A program made the position numbers and the translations under genes. 53,008 bases of DNA from Planococcus salinarum (GTDB lineage Bacteria > Bacillota > Bacilli > Bacillales_A > Planococcaceae), in contig NZ_VIFV01000022.1 of assembly GCF_007004625.1 (NCBI RefSeq), positions 1 to 53,008 of the forward strand. Reading direction: 5' to 3'. Below are positions 7,477 through 15,495 of this stretch, piece by piece (position 1 is the stretch's first letter; every line of letters starts with the position of its first letter). The notes below the pieces were generated by a model. It was not told the origin of the DNA, searched no databases, and saw only the letters and a program-made list of their open reading frames with translations.

Positions 7477-9234
7477 ATGCGCGTTTTTTTGGAATTGGGC
7501 TGGTTTTTTAAAGAACGGAAGAAACAATACATCACCGGCGTTTTCCTGCTCCTGATCGTCGCGTTTCTCGGGGTGCTGCCGCCGAGGATCATCGGCTTTG
7601 TCGTTGACGAGATCAGCCAGGGAACCCTGACTTCGGCCTACCTGTTGAAGTGGCTCGGGATACTTGCCGGATCGGCTTTGATCATGTATGTGCTCCGCTA
7701 TGCGTGGCGTCTGTTGATCTTCGGCTCATCGATTACATTGGCGCGCAACCTGCGCGAGAAGCTGTTCCATCACTTTACGCAAATGTCCCCATCGTTTTAC
7801 CAGAAGCGGCGGGTGGGAGATTTGATGGCGCATGCAACCAACGATCTGCAGGCTGTTCAGATGACGGCGGGAGCGGGAGTGCTGACGCTGGTCGATTCCC
7901 TGGCGACCGGCGGTTTTGTCATTGCGGCGATGGCCATCACCATCGACTGGAAGCTGACGTTGATTGTGCTGCTGCCGCTCCCCTTGATGGCATACATGAC
8001 GAATTATTACGGCAAGCTGATGCATCTCCGGTTCCACGAAGCCCAGGCGGCGTTTTCCGGTTTGAATGACAAGACCCAGGAGAGCATTTCCGGCATGAAA
8101 GTGATCAAGACGTTCGGCCAGGAGAAGGAAGATATTGAAGATTTCAGGGCATTGTCGAAACGGGTGGTGGATGAAAATATCCGGGTGGCACGAGTGGACT
8201 CTTTGTTCGATCCGACCATTTCGGCCATTATCGGCATTTGTTATATGCTGGCCATCGGGTTTGGCTCCTATTTTGTCGTGAATGGCGACATGACGATTGG
8301 AGACCTTGTCGCTTTTACAGCGTATCTTGGGCTGCTGGTCTGGCCGATGCTCGCTTTTGGCTGGTTGTTCAATATCGTTGAACGCGGCCGTGCATCCTAC
8401 GACCGCATCCGCCAGCTGCTGGCAGAACCGGCGGATATCGGCGACCACAAAGGCGCCCTCGATATCCATCCGGAAGGGGACATCATTTTCGATCTGGAGG
8501 AATTCAAATTTACCGGAGACGACCGTGCAGCATTGCACGCGGTCAAATTCACGGTTAAGCGCGGCGAAACCCTGGGCATTGTTGGGAAAACCGGCTCAGG
8601 GAAATCGGCCATTCTCCGCCTGCTGCTGCGGGAATTTGAGAATTACCGCGGCGAAATCCGTTTCGGTGGGCGCTCCATCAATGACTATAAAAAGAAGAAA
8701 TTGAGAGAAGCGATTGGCTACGTGCCCCAGGATCATTTCCTGTTTTCGACCTCGGTCGGCGGCAATATCGCTTTTGCCAGACCGCAGGCTACAGAACAGG
8801 AAATCTGGGAAGCGGCGCAGCTGGCGCATATCCACCAGGACATCTTGAATTTTACCGATGGCTATGCAACGGTCGTCGGCGAACGCGGCGTTTCGCTTTC
8901 GGGTGGACAAAAACAGCGCATTTCGATTGCCCGTGCTTTGATGATGCGCCCGGAGCTGCTGATACTGGATGATTCCCTGTCGGCTGTTGATGCCAAGACG
9001 GAAGAAGCGATCCTCGAATCCCTGAAGCGGACGCGGACAGGTGAAACGACCATCATCACTTCGCACCGGCTCAGCGCCATCCAGCATGCCCACCAGATTC
9101 TGGTGATGCAGGAAGGCACGGTAGCGGAAATCGGAACGCACGAGGAACTGATGAAGAAACAGGGCATTTATTACGAAATGTATGAGCTGCAGCAACTGGA
9201 AGCGCTCGTCGAACAGGGAGGCGAGGCGCAATGA
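7477..9234 (+). CDS. ABC exporter half-transporter, degenerate-site subunit (BmrC/YheI-like)
   Basis: This 585-aa half-transporter has an N-terminal six-helix membrane domain (residues about 15-310) and a C-terminal ATPase domain. The ATPase has Walker A GKTGSGKS, a canonical signature LSGGQKQR, and Walker B LLILDDSLS. The catalytic glutamate after Walker B is aspartate, the mark of the non-hydrolysing site in heterodimeric exporters such as BmrCD and LmrCD. Its length equals B. subtilis BmrC (585 aa). The ATG at 7477 has GGGAGAAAG upstream; the frame is open earlier but without a ribosome site. It overlaps the next gene by four bases, so the two form one heterodimer. A role in drug or lipid export is inferred from the family. 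Confidence 0.88.
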   Translation: MRVFLELGWFFKERKKQYITGVFLLLIVAFLGVLPPRIIGFVVDEISQGTLTSAYLLKWLGILAGSALIMYVLRYAWRLLIFGSSITLARNLREKLFHHFTQMSPSFYQKRRVGDLMAHATNDLQAVQMTAGAGVLTLVDSLATGGFVIAAMAITIDWKLTLIVLLPLPLMAYMTNYYGKLMHLRFHEAQAAFSGLNDKTQESISGMKVIKTFGQEKEDIEDFRALSKRVVDENIRVARVDSLFDPTISAIIGICYMLAIGFGSYFVVNGDMTIGDLVAFTAYLGLLVWPMLAFGWLFNIVERGRASYDRIRQLLAEPADIGDHKGALDIHPEGDIIFDLEEFKFTGDDRAALHAVKFTVKRGETLGIVGKTGSGKSAILRLLLREFENYRGEIRFGGRSINDYKKKKLREAIGYVPQDHFLFSTSVGGNIAFARPQATEQEIWEAAQLAHIHQDILNFTDGYATVVGERGVSLSGGQKQRISIARALMMRPELLILDDSLSAVDAKTEEAILESLKRTRTGETTIITSHRLSAIQHAHQILVMQEGTVAEIGTHEELMKKQGIYYEMYELQQLEALVEQGGEAQ

Positions 9235-11006
9235 ATGAAAAACAGAAAGAACTGACGGGAAAGGACCAATGGCTTGTTTTCAAACGGCTGCTCGTCTATT
9301 TGCTGCCTCATAAAAGGATGCTGTCGGTTGCCATGCTGCTCCTGGTGCTTACGGTATTGGGCGACGTAATCGGCCCATTGCTCATCAAAACCTTTATCGA
9401 CAACTATCTGACAGAAGGAAATTTTCCGACCGGACCGATTGTCGGACTGGCGCTCGGTTATGTATTCATCCAGATTTCCAATGTCATCATCAGCTATTTT
9501 CAATTATTGAAGTTTCAGGAAGCGGCCCTGAAAATCATCCAACAGATGCGCATTGATGTGTTTACGAAGGTGCAGGGCCTCGGCATGCGATATTTTGACA
9601 GGACGCCGGCCGGCGGAATCGTATCCAGGGTCACCAATGACACAGAGGCGATCAAGGAAATGTTCGTCACGGTGCTCATCGGTTTCATCCAAAGTATTTT
9701 CCTGATCATCGGCGTTTATATTGCCATGTTCTTCCTGAACGTCAGACTCGCGCTGATCACGTTGATTCTGCTGCCGATTCTCCTTTGGATCATGTACATT
9801 TACCGCAAATACAGTTCCATTTACTATCAGGATCTGCGTGAGCGGCTCGGTCAGCTGAACGCCAAAATCTCAGAATCCGTTCAGGGCATGGGCATGATCC
9901 AGGCGTTCAGTCAGGAAGGACGGATGCAGGACGAATTCAATGACATCAATGAAAAACATTGGCAGGCGGGAAAACGCAATATCAAAATTGACGGCTTGCT
10001 GCTGCGTCCCGCTATCGACCTTGTTTATACGCTGGCGCTCATTATGCTGCTCAGCTATTTCGGCATCACGTCGTTTTCAGCAACTGTAGAAATCGGTGTG
10101 ATTTATGCGTTCGTCACCTATATCGACCGGTTCTTTGAACCAATCAACCAGGTCATGCAGCGGCTGTCGATTTTCCAGCAGGCGATTGTCGCCGCTTCGC
10201 GCGTCTTCGATCTGTTGGATGAGAAAGATGAAGCACCTGCCCAGAAGGTCAGTGACAGCAAAATAGCGGATGGCCGCATCGAATTTCGGAATGTCAGTTT
10301 TTCCTATGACGGCAACGCCGATGTTTTAAAAAATATTTCCTTTACCGCGGAACCCGGAGAGACTGTCGCATTGGTCGGCCATACCGGCAGCGGGAAAAGT
10401 TCAATCATCAATCTGCTTATGCGGTTCTATGAATTTGAACGAGGCGAGATCTTCATTGACGGGCTCTCGGTCAAAGATTATCGTGCTGCCGAATTGCGCA
10501 AAAAGATGGGATTGGTGCTGCAGGACCCATTCCTGTTTTACGGTACCATCGAAAGCAACATCCGCTTGTATCATCCGGATATTAGGTTCTCCGATGTGCG
10601 CGCAGCAGCTGAATTTGTGCAGGCTGATAAATTCATCGCAGGGCTGCCGGACGGTTATGACCATAAAGTGACGGAAAGAGGCTCGACGTTCTCAAGCGGA
10701 CAACGGCAATTGCTGGCGTTTGCCCGGACAATGGCCGCTGATCCGAAAATTCTGGTTCTCGACGAAGCAACGGCGAATATCGATACTGAAACGGAAGTCG
10801 CCATCCAGTCCAGCCTCGAAAAGATGAGACAGGGCCGAACGACAATTGCAATCGCCCACAGGCTGAGCACGATACAGGATGCCGAACTGATTCTCGTATT
10901 GCACCAAGGGGAAATTGTCGAACGGGGCTCACACCAGCAGCTGCTGGCTGAGCGGGGCCTCTACCATAAAATGTACTTGTTGCAGAACGGCATTGTGGAA
11001 GTCTAG
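9231..11006 (+). CDS. ABC exporter half-transporter, catalytic subunit (BmrD/YheH-like)
   Basis: This is the 591-aa partner of the preceding gene. Six membrane helices (about residues 20-320) precede an ATPase domain with Walker A GHTGSGKS and Walker B ILVLDEATA, which keeps the catalytic glutamate. Its signature motif is FSSGQRQL rather than LSGGQ. Together with the aspartate in the partner, this leaves one competent and one degenerate ATP site, as in BmrCD. It is shorter than B. subtilis BmrD (673 aa), so any extra BmrD domain is absent. The start codon overlaps the upstream stop (ATGA), and a terminator follows directly. Confidence 0.88.
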   Translation: MNEKQKELTGKDQWLVFKRLLVYLLPHKRMLSVAMLLLVLTVLGDVIGPLLIKTFIDNYLTEGNFPTGPIVGLALGYVFIQISNVIISYFQLLKFQEAALKIIQQMRIDVFTKVQGLGMRYFDRTPAGGIVSRVTNDTEAIKEMFVTVLIGFIQSIFLIIGVYIAMFFLNVRLALITLILLPILLWIMYIYRKYSSIYYQDLRERLGQLNAKISESVQGMGMIQAFSQEGRMQDEFNDINEKHWQAGKRNIKIDGLLLRPAIDLVYTLALIMLLSYFGITSFSATVEIGVIYAFVTYIDRFFEPINQVMQRLSIFQQAIVAASRVFDLLDEKDEAPAQKVSDSKIADGRIEFRNVSFSYDGNADVLKNISFTAEPGETVALVGHTGSGKSSIINLLMRFYEFERGEIFIDGLSVKDYRAAELRKKMGLVLQDPFLFYGTIESNIRLYHPDIRFSDVRAAAEFVQADKFIAGLPDGYDHKVTERGSTFSSGQRQLLAFARTMAADPKILVLDEATANIDTETEVAIQSSLEKMRQGRTTIAIAHRLSTIQDAELILVLHQGEIVERGSHQQLLAERGLYHKMYLLQNGIVEV

Positions 11007-11034
11007 GCGGAAAATTCATCGCCGATAATAATGG

Positions 11035-11070
11035 CAGGAGAGAAAAGAGGAATCTTTCTCTCCTGTTTTT
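11035..11070 (+). terminator. Terminator of the ABC exporter operon
   Basis: CAGGAGAGAAA (11035-11045) pairs with TTTCTCTCCTG (11055-11065), followed by TTTTT. Confidence 0.88.
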
Positions 11071-11104
11071 CATTTATTATAGAAGAGACATATAATTTTC
11101 CTGG

Positions 11105-11290
11105 CCTGATTCCTTCATCGCTTCGCGAGATTCCTCGCAGATGAGTCGTACAAAATACCTTTTGTCTAAAACCTGTGCTCCTGTCCCTGCATCGCTTCGC
11201 TAGCTTCGGGACATGAAAGGGCGCTGCATCGCTGCGCTAGCTTCGTCGCAAATGAGTGGGGACAAAATGCATTTTGTCCCACTCATTCAC
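11105..11290. repeat. Degenerate intergenic repeat cluster
   Basis: Three related units containing ATCGCTTCGC or ATCGCTGCGC followed by TAGCTTCG-like sequence start near 11117, 11191 and 11226. A large inverted repeat (AATGAGTGGGGACAAAAT with its complement, 11251-11287) closes the block. No open frame fits. It looks like a bacterial interspersed repeat rather than a gene and fills the gap between the exporter and ccdA. Confidence 0.6.
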
Positions 11291-11370
11291 AAAGAGTTCA
11301 CAGGCAAAAGGGCAGTTTTCTGTGGACTTATTTGATAAGATGAAATGAGTAGAATGAAGGAGTGGAAAAA

Positions 11371-12081
11371 GTGGCAACTGATATCAATCTTTTCCTGGCT
11401 TTCGGTGCAGGATTCCTAAGCTTCATTTCACCATGCACATTGCCTTTATATCCGGCATTCTTATCTTATATTACCGGCATGTCGCTTGATGAAATCAAAA
11501 ATGACAAGAAAATTATGCAACGGAGGGGCATGTTCCATACATTGTTCTTCCTGCTTGGATTTTCGACCATCTTCATCGCCCTCGGTTTCAGTACATCATT
11601 TTTCTATGAATGGTTTATCACGTATGATGATCTGATCCGACAAATCGGTGCCATTTTCATCGTTATTTTCGGTTTGATGATCATCGGATTTTTCAAGCCG
11701 AAATTCCTGATGGCAGATAAAAAGTTTTCTTTTAAAAATCGGCCATCCGGTTTTCTCGGCACCTTTGTCATCGGCTTGGCGTTTGCGGCGGGGTGGACAC
11801 CATGCACAGGCCCAATCACAGCTGCAATCTATGCCCTGGCAGCAGCCAACCCGGGTTCAGGGGTCTGGTATATGCTTGCCTACGTGCTTGGTTTTGCAAT
11901 TCCATTCTTCGTCCTGTCGTTTTTCGTGACACGGATGGGCTGGTTGCGCAAGCACAACAACACCATCATGAAGGGCGGCGGCTTTATCATGATTGCAGTC
12001 GGAATATTGCTGTTCTTTGACGGAATGACTTATCTAATCCGGATCCTGGGGCCGTTGTTCGGGGATTTCCAAGGCTTCTAA
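11371..12081 (+). CDS. ccdA: Cytochrome c biogenesis thiol transporter CcdA
   Basis: This 236-aa polytopic membrane protein carries reducing equivalents from cytoplasmic thioredoxin across the membrane, for reduction of apocytochrome c and other extracytoplasmic disulfides. Two conserved membrane cysteines are visible, in [12 protein letters not shown] (Cys22) and [11 protein letters not shown]; they form the redox pair. About six membrane helices are evident. The frame also has a GTG at 11362, but that overlaps the AAGGAG ribosome site; GTG at 11371 is correctly spaced and is my choice. It is followed by a thioredoxin-like gene and ccdC. Confidence 0.92.
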   Translation: MATDINLFLAFGAGFLSFISPCTLPLYPAFLSYITGMSLDEIKNDKKIMQRRGMFHTLFFLLGFSTIFIALGFSTSFFYEWFITYDDLIRQIGAIFIVIFGLMIIGFFKPKFLMADKKFSFKNRPSGFLGTFVIGLAFAAGWTPCTGPITAAIYALAAANPGSGVWYMLAYVLGFAIPFFVLSFFVTRMGWLRKHNNTIMKGGGFIMIAVGILLFFDGMTYLIRILGPLFGDFQGF

Positions 12082-12105
12082 TCGATATAAAAGCAGGTGA
12101 AAGCT

Positions 12106-12429
12106 ATGAAAACTATCCAATCAATAGAAGAATATCACCAGTTGGTCAACAACGCAGAGTCTTTTCTGCTGTTTGTAAAAACTGATAATTGTTCGGTATG
12201 CGAAGGCTTGCGGCCACAGGTTGAGGTATTCGAAGACGACTACAAACTCCCGTTCTATCTGGTGAACGGGGCCAGGTTGCCCGAATTGGCTGGAGAGCTT
12301 CTGCTTTTTTCAGCGCCAATCGTGCTGATTTTTCATGAAGGCAAAGAAATTCATCGTTTTGTCCGATTTATAAGAATTGATGAACTGCGGAGCCGTCTGG
12401 ATGAACTGGAGGAGGGATTGGATGTTTAA
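12106..12429 (+). CDS. Thioredoxin-like protein of the ccd operon
   Basis: This 107-aa protein has a thioredoxin fold and an active-site pair C29-S-V-C32 in FVKTDNCSVCEGL, followed by the conserved cis-proline region (FSAPIVLIF). There is no signal peptide, so it acts in the cytoplasm. It probably passes electrons to or from CcdA, whose gene ends 24 bp upstream. In B. subtilis the gene at this place is the CheY-like yneI, so this is a local difference. ATG at 12106 has AGGTG upstream. It overlaps ccdC by eight bases. Confidence 0.8.
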   Translation: MKTIQSIEEYHQLVNNAESFLLFVKTDNCSVCEGLRPQVEVFEDDYKLPFYLVNGARLPELAGELLLFSAPIVLIFHEGKEIHRFVRFIRIDELRSRLDELEEGLDV

Positions 12430-12922
12430 TGAGGTCCCGCCGGAAATTTATCTGGCCATAACCACAGTTGGAGCGGTCCTGATGGGGATTTTCGCAATTT
12501 TTGTCAGGTCCCGTTCGGCCAAGAAGCCGGCCTCCGCAAAGAAAATCCTGCTCCCTCCATTATTTATGTCCACCGGAGCGCTGATGTTCATCTTTCCGTT
12601 TTTCCGGGTTTCCCCACCGCAAATTGCGGAAGCTTTGGCGGCCGGCATCCTTTTCTCTGTCGTTCTCATCTGGACTTCGAAATTTGAAGTGAAAGATGGC
12701 GAAATCTACTTAAAGCAGTCAAAAGCGTTCCTGTTCATTTTGATCGGGTTACTGCTTGTCCGGCTTGCTGCGAAAGTGATCCTCAGTTCCACAATCGACA
12801 TTGGCGAACTCGGCGGCATGTTCTGGATACTTGCTTTCGGGATGATCATTCCCTGGCGCACCGCAATGTATATGCAGTTCAGGAAAATTGAAGAAAAAAA
12901 TAAAAGCGCAGTTCTAGACTGA
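12422..12922 (+). CDS. ccdC: CcdC-like membrane protein (YneJ)
   Basis: This 166-aa membrane protein of the CcdC family is linked to ccdA in Bacillales. About five hydrophobic segments are visible, beginning MFNEVPPEIYLAITTVGAVL. Its role in cytochrome c maturation is not firmly settled. The ribosome site GGAGGGATTGG overlaps the preceding gene's end. The last two residues and the stop codon now come from the inserted IS: the original tail read ...KSAVPG-stop, and it is now ...KSAVLD-stop. The TAA of the original frame lies in the far arm of the split terminator beyond the IS. Confidence 0.85.
   Translation: MFNEVPPEIYLAITTVGAVLMGIFAIFVRSRSAKKPASAKKILLPPLFMSTGALMFIFPFFRVSPPQIAEALAAGILFSVVLIWTSKFEVKDGEIYLKQSKAFLFILIGLLLVRLAAKVILSSTIDIGELGGMFWILAFGMIIPWRTAMYMQFRKIEEKNKSAVLD
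12902..12914 (+). terminator. Left arm of the ccd operon terminator, split by the IS
   Basis: AAAAGCGCAGTTC here and the arm at 14213-14238 (CCCGG loop side, then GGGAACTGTGCTTTT) make one near-perfect terminator when the 1298-bp IS and one TTC copy are removed. As it stands the hairpin arms are 1.3 kb apart, so it should not work. Confidence 0.85.
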
Positions 12923-12956
12923 CATAGCGATTTGAGACACATATAAAACACCATCT

Positions 12957-13796
12957 TTAGGCTGCTTGCGCCCCAAATTCCTTGGGTGCCAGGTAGCCTA
13001 ATTTTTCTAGGATTCGATCTTCGTTATAGTAACGCATGTATTCAATCACTTTCTCCACAACTTGGATATTGTGCATCGAATTGAATTTAATGTATTGGAA
13101 TTCCTCCGATTTGATATTAGAGTGGAAGGATTCAATGACCGCATTGTCCCAACAGTTCCCACGCCGTGACATACTGCTCACCGCATGTTTTTCCTTGATC
13201 AAACCCTGATAGGCATATGACGTATAGACACTCCCCTGATCAGAGTGGATGATAATCCCCTCGGGATAGCCCCGCAATTTCAGTGCTTCGTTCAAGGTAT
13301 CGATGACCAGCGGTGTCTGCTGGTGATCATACATCTTGTACGCGACAATTTCGTTATTGAACAGGTCCATGATCGTCGACAGGTACATCGTCAAACTTCC
13401 GTACTGGATATACGTGATATCCGTTACCCATTTCTGGTTCGGCGCAGAAGCCGTGAAATTACGTTCCAGAAGATTCGGTGCGATGATGACAGATTCGCCT
13501 TGTGATTTCCATTTCCGTTTCGGTTTGATCCGGCATTGCAGGTGATGCTTTTGCATGATGGTTTGAACCGTATTGCGATGCCGATCCAGCTTGTAATCGT
13601 CCTTCAATAATTTCTTGATTTTCCGATGCCCAAAACGATACTTCGTTTTCCTGCACAACGTGATAATCGCTTCTTCCACTTCGTTTAACACGCTTGTGAC
13701 GCCATCGGCGAGCCACCGGTAATAAGTAGAACGCGGGACACTCAACGCAGACAAGATGGCCGTCACCGTATATTTTTTTCGGTAGTTTTCGACCAA
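12957..13796 (-). CDS. IS3-family transposase OrfB (DDE integrase domain)
   Basis: This 279-aa protein has a helix-turn-helix-like HTH_21 N-terminal part (STYYRWLAD; RFGHRKIKKLL) and an rve integrase core. The catalytic acidic residues are expected in WVTDITYI (D), IIHSDQGSVY (D) and the NAVIESFHSNIK block (E). It is normally made as an OrfAB fusion by a -1 frameshift. Here the A-rich GAAAAAG just before the orfA stop would lead, in the -1 frame, through KEVILHLVENYRKKY into OrfB. The TTG counted as start is only the first possible internal start. Confidence 0.9.
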   Translation of the reverse strand: MVENYRKKYTVTAILSALSVPRSTYYRWLADGVTSVLNEVEEAIITLCRKTKYRFGHRKIKKLLKDDYKLDRHRNTVQTIMQKHHLQCRIKPKRKWKSQGESVIIAPNLLERNFTASAPNQKWVTDITYIQYGSLTMYLSTIMDLFNNEIVAYKMYDHQQTPLVIDTLNEALKLRGYPEGIIIHSDQGSVYTSYAYQGLIKEKHAVSSMSRRGNCWDNAVIESFHSNIKSEEFQYIKFNSMHNIQVVEKVIEYMRYYNEDRILEKLGYLAPKEFGAQAA

Positions 13797-13804
13797 GTGA
13801 AGAA

Positions 13805-14126
13805 TTACTTCTTTTTCAACTCCTCTTTCAGTTCCAAATACTTTTTTAAAATCTCGTTCTCCATTTTCAAATGCGCATTTTGGCGATCTTTCTTCTCGTC
13901 TTCACTCGCGAATTCCGGCCCATGCCCAAACGAATATTGCTTGCCGGCCGGCCGGTTGGTCGAACCGGTGGATTTCATTTGCCCGGTACCATCTCATCCA
14001 CGTCTCAATCTGTGATTTATTTTTGATGCCATGTTTCTCCATAATTTCTTTCGTTGTCAGTTGGCCACTCATTTTTTCTCTTACCACGGCCCACTTTGTC
14101 TCACTTGAATATACGTTTTTGCCCAC
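13805..14126 (-). pseudogene. IS3-family OrfA, frameshifted by a 4-bp duplication
   Basis: The N-terminus MGKNVYSSETKWAVVREKMSG and a helix-turn-helix (TTKEIMEKHGIKNKSQIETWMRW) are intact, with GGAGGTG before the GTG start. At 13944-13955 CCGG is repeated three times; removing one 4-bp copy restores QPAGKQYSFGHGPEFASEDEKK and a leucine-zipper-like tail to the TAA at 13807-13805. The 322-nt span is not a multiple of three, as expected. As written, the protein ends early after ...AWAGIRE, so neither normal OrfA nor OrfAB can be made. Confidence 0.88.
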
Positions 14127-14212
14127 GCAAAAACACCTCCGATTAAAGTACTTTTGTAAAGTGTACCATCACGAAGGTGTTTTATATTGTCCCATTTTAT
14201 TATGTTAGTCTA

Positions 14213-14238
14213 TTCCCGGTTAAGGGAACTGTGCTTTT
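14213..14238 (+). terminator. Right arm of the split ccd terminator
   Basis: This holds the second TTC target copy, the loop CCCGGTTAA and the arm GGGAACTGTGCTTTT, which complements the arm at 12902-12914. The TAA within it is the ancestral ccdC stop codon. Confidence 0.83.
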
Positions 14239-14373
14239 ATACTGTCGAAAAATGGTTAGACTCTTTAATCATTGCGCTTTAGGCAGACGCTTCATTTTTG
14301 TTCTGTTAGAATCGAGGTTTCTCCTTCTTGAAACGTTCTAAAAAAGACAATCTCTTTATAGAAGAAATTCTGA

Positions 14374-14504
14374 GATATGGAGCAAAACAGCGAAGACGCC
14401 CAGGGGACCAAGCGAAGTGCTGAGATCCACTCGGGCGAAGTGAAACGAGCACGAGTTAGCTCGGCGCGAGCCCCCAGGCAAGCGAAGCTGTTTTGCGGAA
14501 TATC
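14374..14504. repeat. Palindromic intergenic repeat, 131 bp
   Basis: The ends are inverted copies: GATATGGAGCAAAACAGC (14374-14391) and GCTGTTTTGCGGAATATC (14487-14504). The interior is GC-rich with GCGAAG and GGCGAAGTG motifs and can fold back. No open frame is present. The right arm recurs at 3821-3840. The remaining stretch from 14239 to 14373 shows nothing I recognise. Confidence 0.6.
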
Positions 14505-14535
14505 GATTTACATACTTCACTTTCTAAAAGGTGGA

Positions 14536-14571
14536 AAAAGCGCAGTCCCCGGTTAATGGGACTGCGCTTTT
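14536..14571 (+). terminator. Strong terminator hairpin, near-copy of the ccd terminator
   Basis: AAAAGCGCAGTCCC (14536-14549) and GGGACTGCGCTTTT (14558-14571) form a perfect 14-bp stem. It differs only slightly from the reconstructed ccd terminator about 300 bp upstream. Being bidirectional in form, it may also serve yneK on the minus strand. Confidence 0.85.
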
Positions 14572-14575
14572 ATTG

Positions 14576-14699
14576 ATTGTCCAGACTCCAGCGGCCCAGC
14601 TCTTCGGGTCATAAGCCGTATCAGCTGCGAGGCAAAGAGCGCCACTTCGCTGATTCGTCTTATGCCTTTCAGAGCTTAACGGGCGCTTCCGCTTTTCGC
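14576..14699 (-). repeat. Interspersed repeat (copy 1), about 120 bp
   Basis: Read on the minus strand it begins at the TAG stop codon of yneK and runs GCGAAAAGCGGAAGCGCC ... GAAGAGCTGGGCCGCT ... GGACAAT. It matches the plus-strand copy at 23623-23744 over its whole length with scattered differences. It contains no open frame. Confidence 0.85.
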
Positions 14700-15133
14700 T
14701 ATTGCTCAAAATAATGTTCGTACGGGGCCACATCGATGTCGAGTTCGTGCAATTTCTTCCGTAAAAACTTATGGTCGCGCTTTGGCGTAGCCTGGATATA
14801 GCCACGGATAATATGCTGATGCTCCATTTTCGATGCCTTTTCTTCGAGCAGAATCTGGCCGATCCTGCCGGCAATCTTTTGTTTGGCGACCGGGCGGAAC
14901 AGGTCTGGCACCGGCTGTACCAGTTCGTTCAGCAATGCTTTCTCCTGATCGCCCCATAAATGAATCGTCTGATCCACGTAATATTCTTCCCAATTCAAAT
15001 CTGATTTGCCGTCCTTTTTCGGAATCGATTTCAGAAATTTCCTGAACATGAAAAAACCGCCGATCGCGAATAAACCGACAAGCACCACTACCCAAAACAG
15101 AATGAACCATAAAAACCAACCGTCTAAAGCCAT
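14699..15133 (-). CDS. DUF2621 protein (YneK-like)
   Basis: This 144-aa protein has one N-terminal membrane helix (MALDGWFLWFILFWVVVLVGLFAIGGFFMF) and a charged cytoplasmic part (NWEEYYVDQTIHLWGDQEKALLNELVQPVPDLFRPVAKQKIAGRI). It matches DUF2621, represented by B. subtilis yneK, which also lies after ccdC. Function is unknown. The ATG at 15133 has AGAGGTG at good spacing. It is transcribed toward ccdC, unlike a simple same-strand operon. Confidence 0.78.
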   Translation of the reverse strand: MALDGWFLWFILFWVVVLVGLFAIGGFFMFRKFLKSIPKKDGKSDLNWEEYYVDQTIHLWGDQEKALLNELVQPVPDLFRPVAKQKIAGRIGQILLEEKASKMEHQHIIRGYIQATPKRDHKFLRKKLHELDIDVAPYEHYFEQ

Positions 15134-15253
15134 TTTATACACCTCTAACCTTCCGATATCTCCATTATAAGAGCAATATAAAAAAAATTCATTAAAAATG
15201 TATCCCTTTTTGCCCGAACTGTCTATATAGGGGGTGAGAGGAGGTGAAACAAA

Positions 15254-15472
15254 ATGGCAACCAGCAACTTTAAGAACGCAAGCATCCGCCTGACTTTTGA
15301 CAACGGCGTTGATGCGCTCGGCAAACCGCAAAAGAAACTGAAAGCGTACCACAATGTATCGGACAGTGCAGCGGCCACACCGATTTTCGAAACGGCTCGA
15401 GTATTGACGGATTTCGGAATGAAACCGTTGATCAACCTGGAAAAACAGTCGAATCTTTCAATCTACGCTTAA
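15254..15472 (+). CDS. DUF1659 small protein
   Basis: This 72-aa cytoplasmic protein, MATSNFKNASIRLTFDNGVDALGKPQKK..., fits DUF1659. AGGAGGTGAAACAAA before the ATG is a very strong ribosome site, suggesting high expression. Function unknown. It lies 23 bp before the DUF2922 gene and is followed by a YvrJ-family gene, a trio often found together in Bacilli. Confidence 0.8.
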   Translation: MATSNFKNASIRLTFDNGVDALGKPQKKLKAYHNVSDSAAATPIFETARVLTDFGMKPLINLEKQSNLSIYA

Positions 15473-15495
15473 CACTACTAAAGGGGGAATAGGGA

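Larger units (their letters stand above)
12915..14212 (-). mobile_element. IS3-family (IS150-group) insertion sequence
   Basis: This is a 1298-bp element. The ends are imperfect inverted repeats beginning TAGACT(G/A)ACATA; similarity continues to ATATAAAACACC about 30 bp inside each end. It is flanked by a 3-bp direct repeat TTC (12912-12914 and 14213-14215). It carries orfA and orfB on the minus strand in the usual overlapping IS3 arrangement. The insertion lies in the last codons of ccdC and the stem of its terminator. The target duplication is intact, but orfA is frameshifted. Confidence 0.93.

Noticed and set aside
7726..8538. A 270-codon open frame on the minus strand
   Set aside because: Antisense shadow of the first ABC exporter subunit; composition is histidine/glutamine rich as typical of shadow frames.
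11105..11290. CRISPR array
   Set aside because: Repeat units are degenerate and unevenly spaced, with no regular spacers or cas genes.
12931..14197. IS ends at the inner TGAGACA/TGGGACA sequences
   Set aside because: Similarity of the two ends continues outward to TAGACT, and only those outer ends give a clean 3-bp target duplication and a rebuilt terminator.
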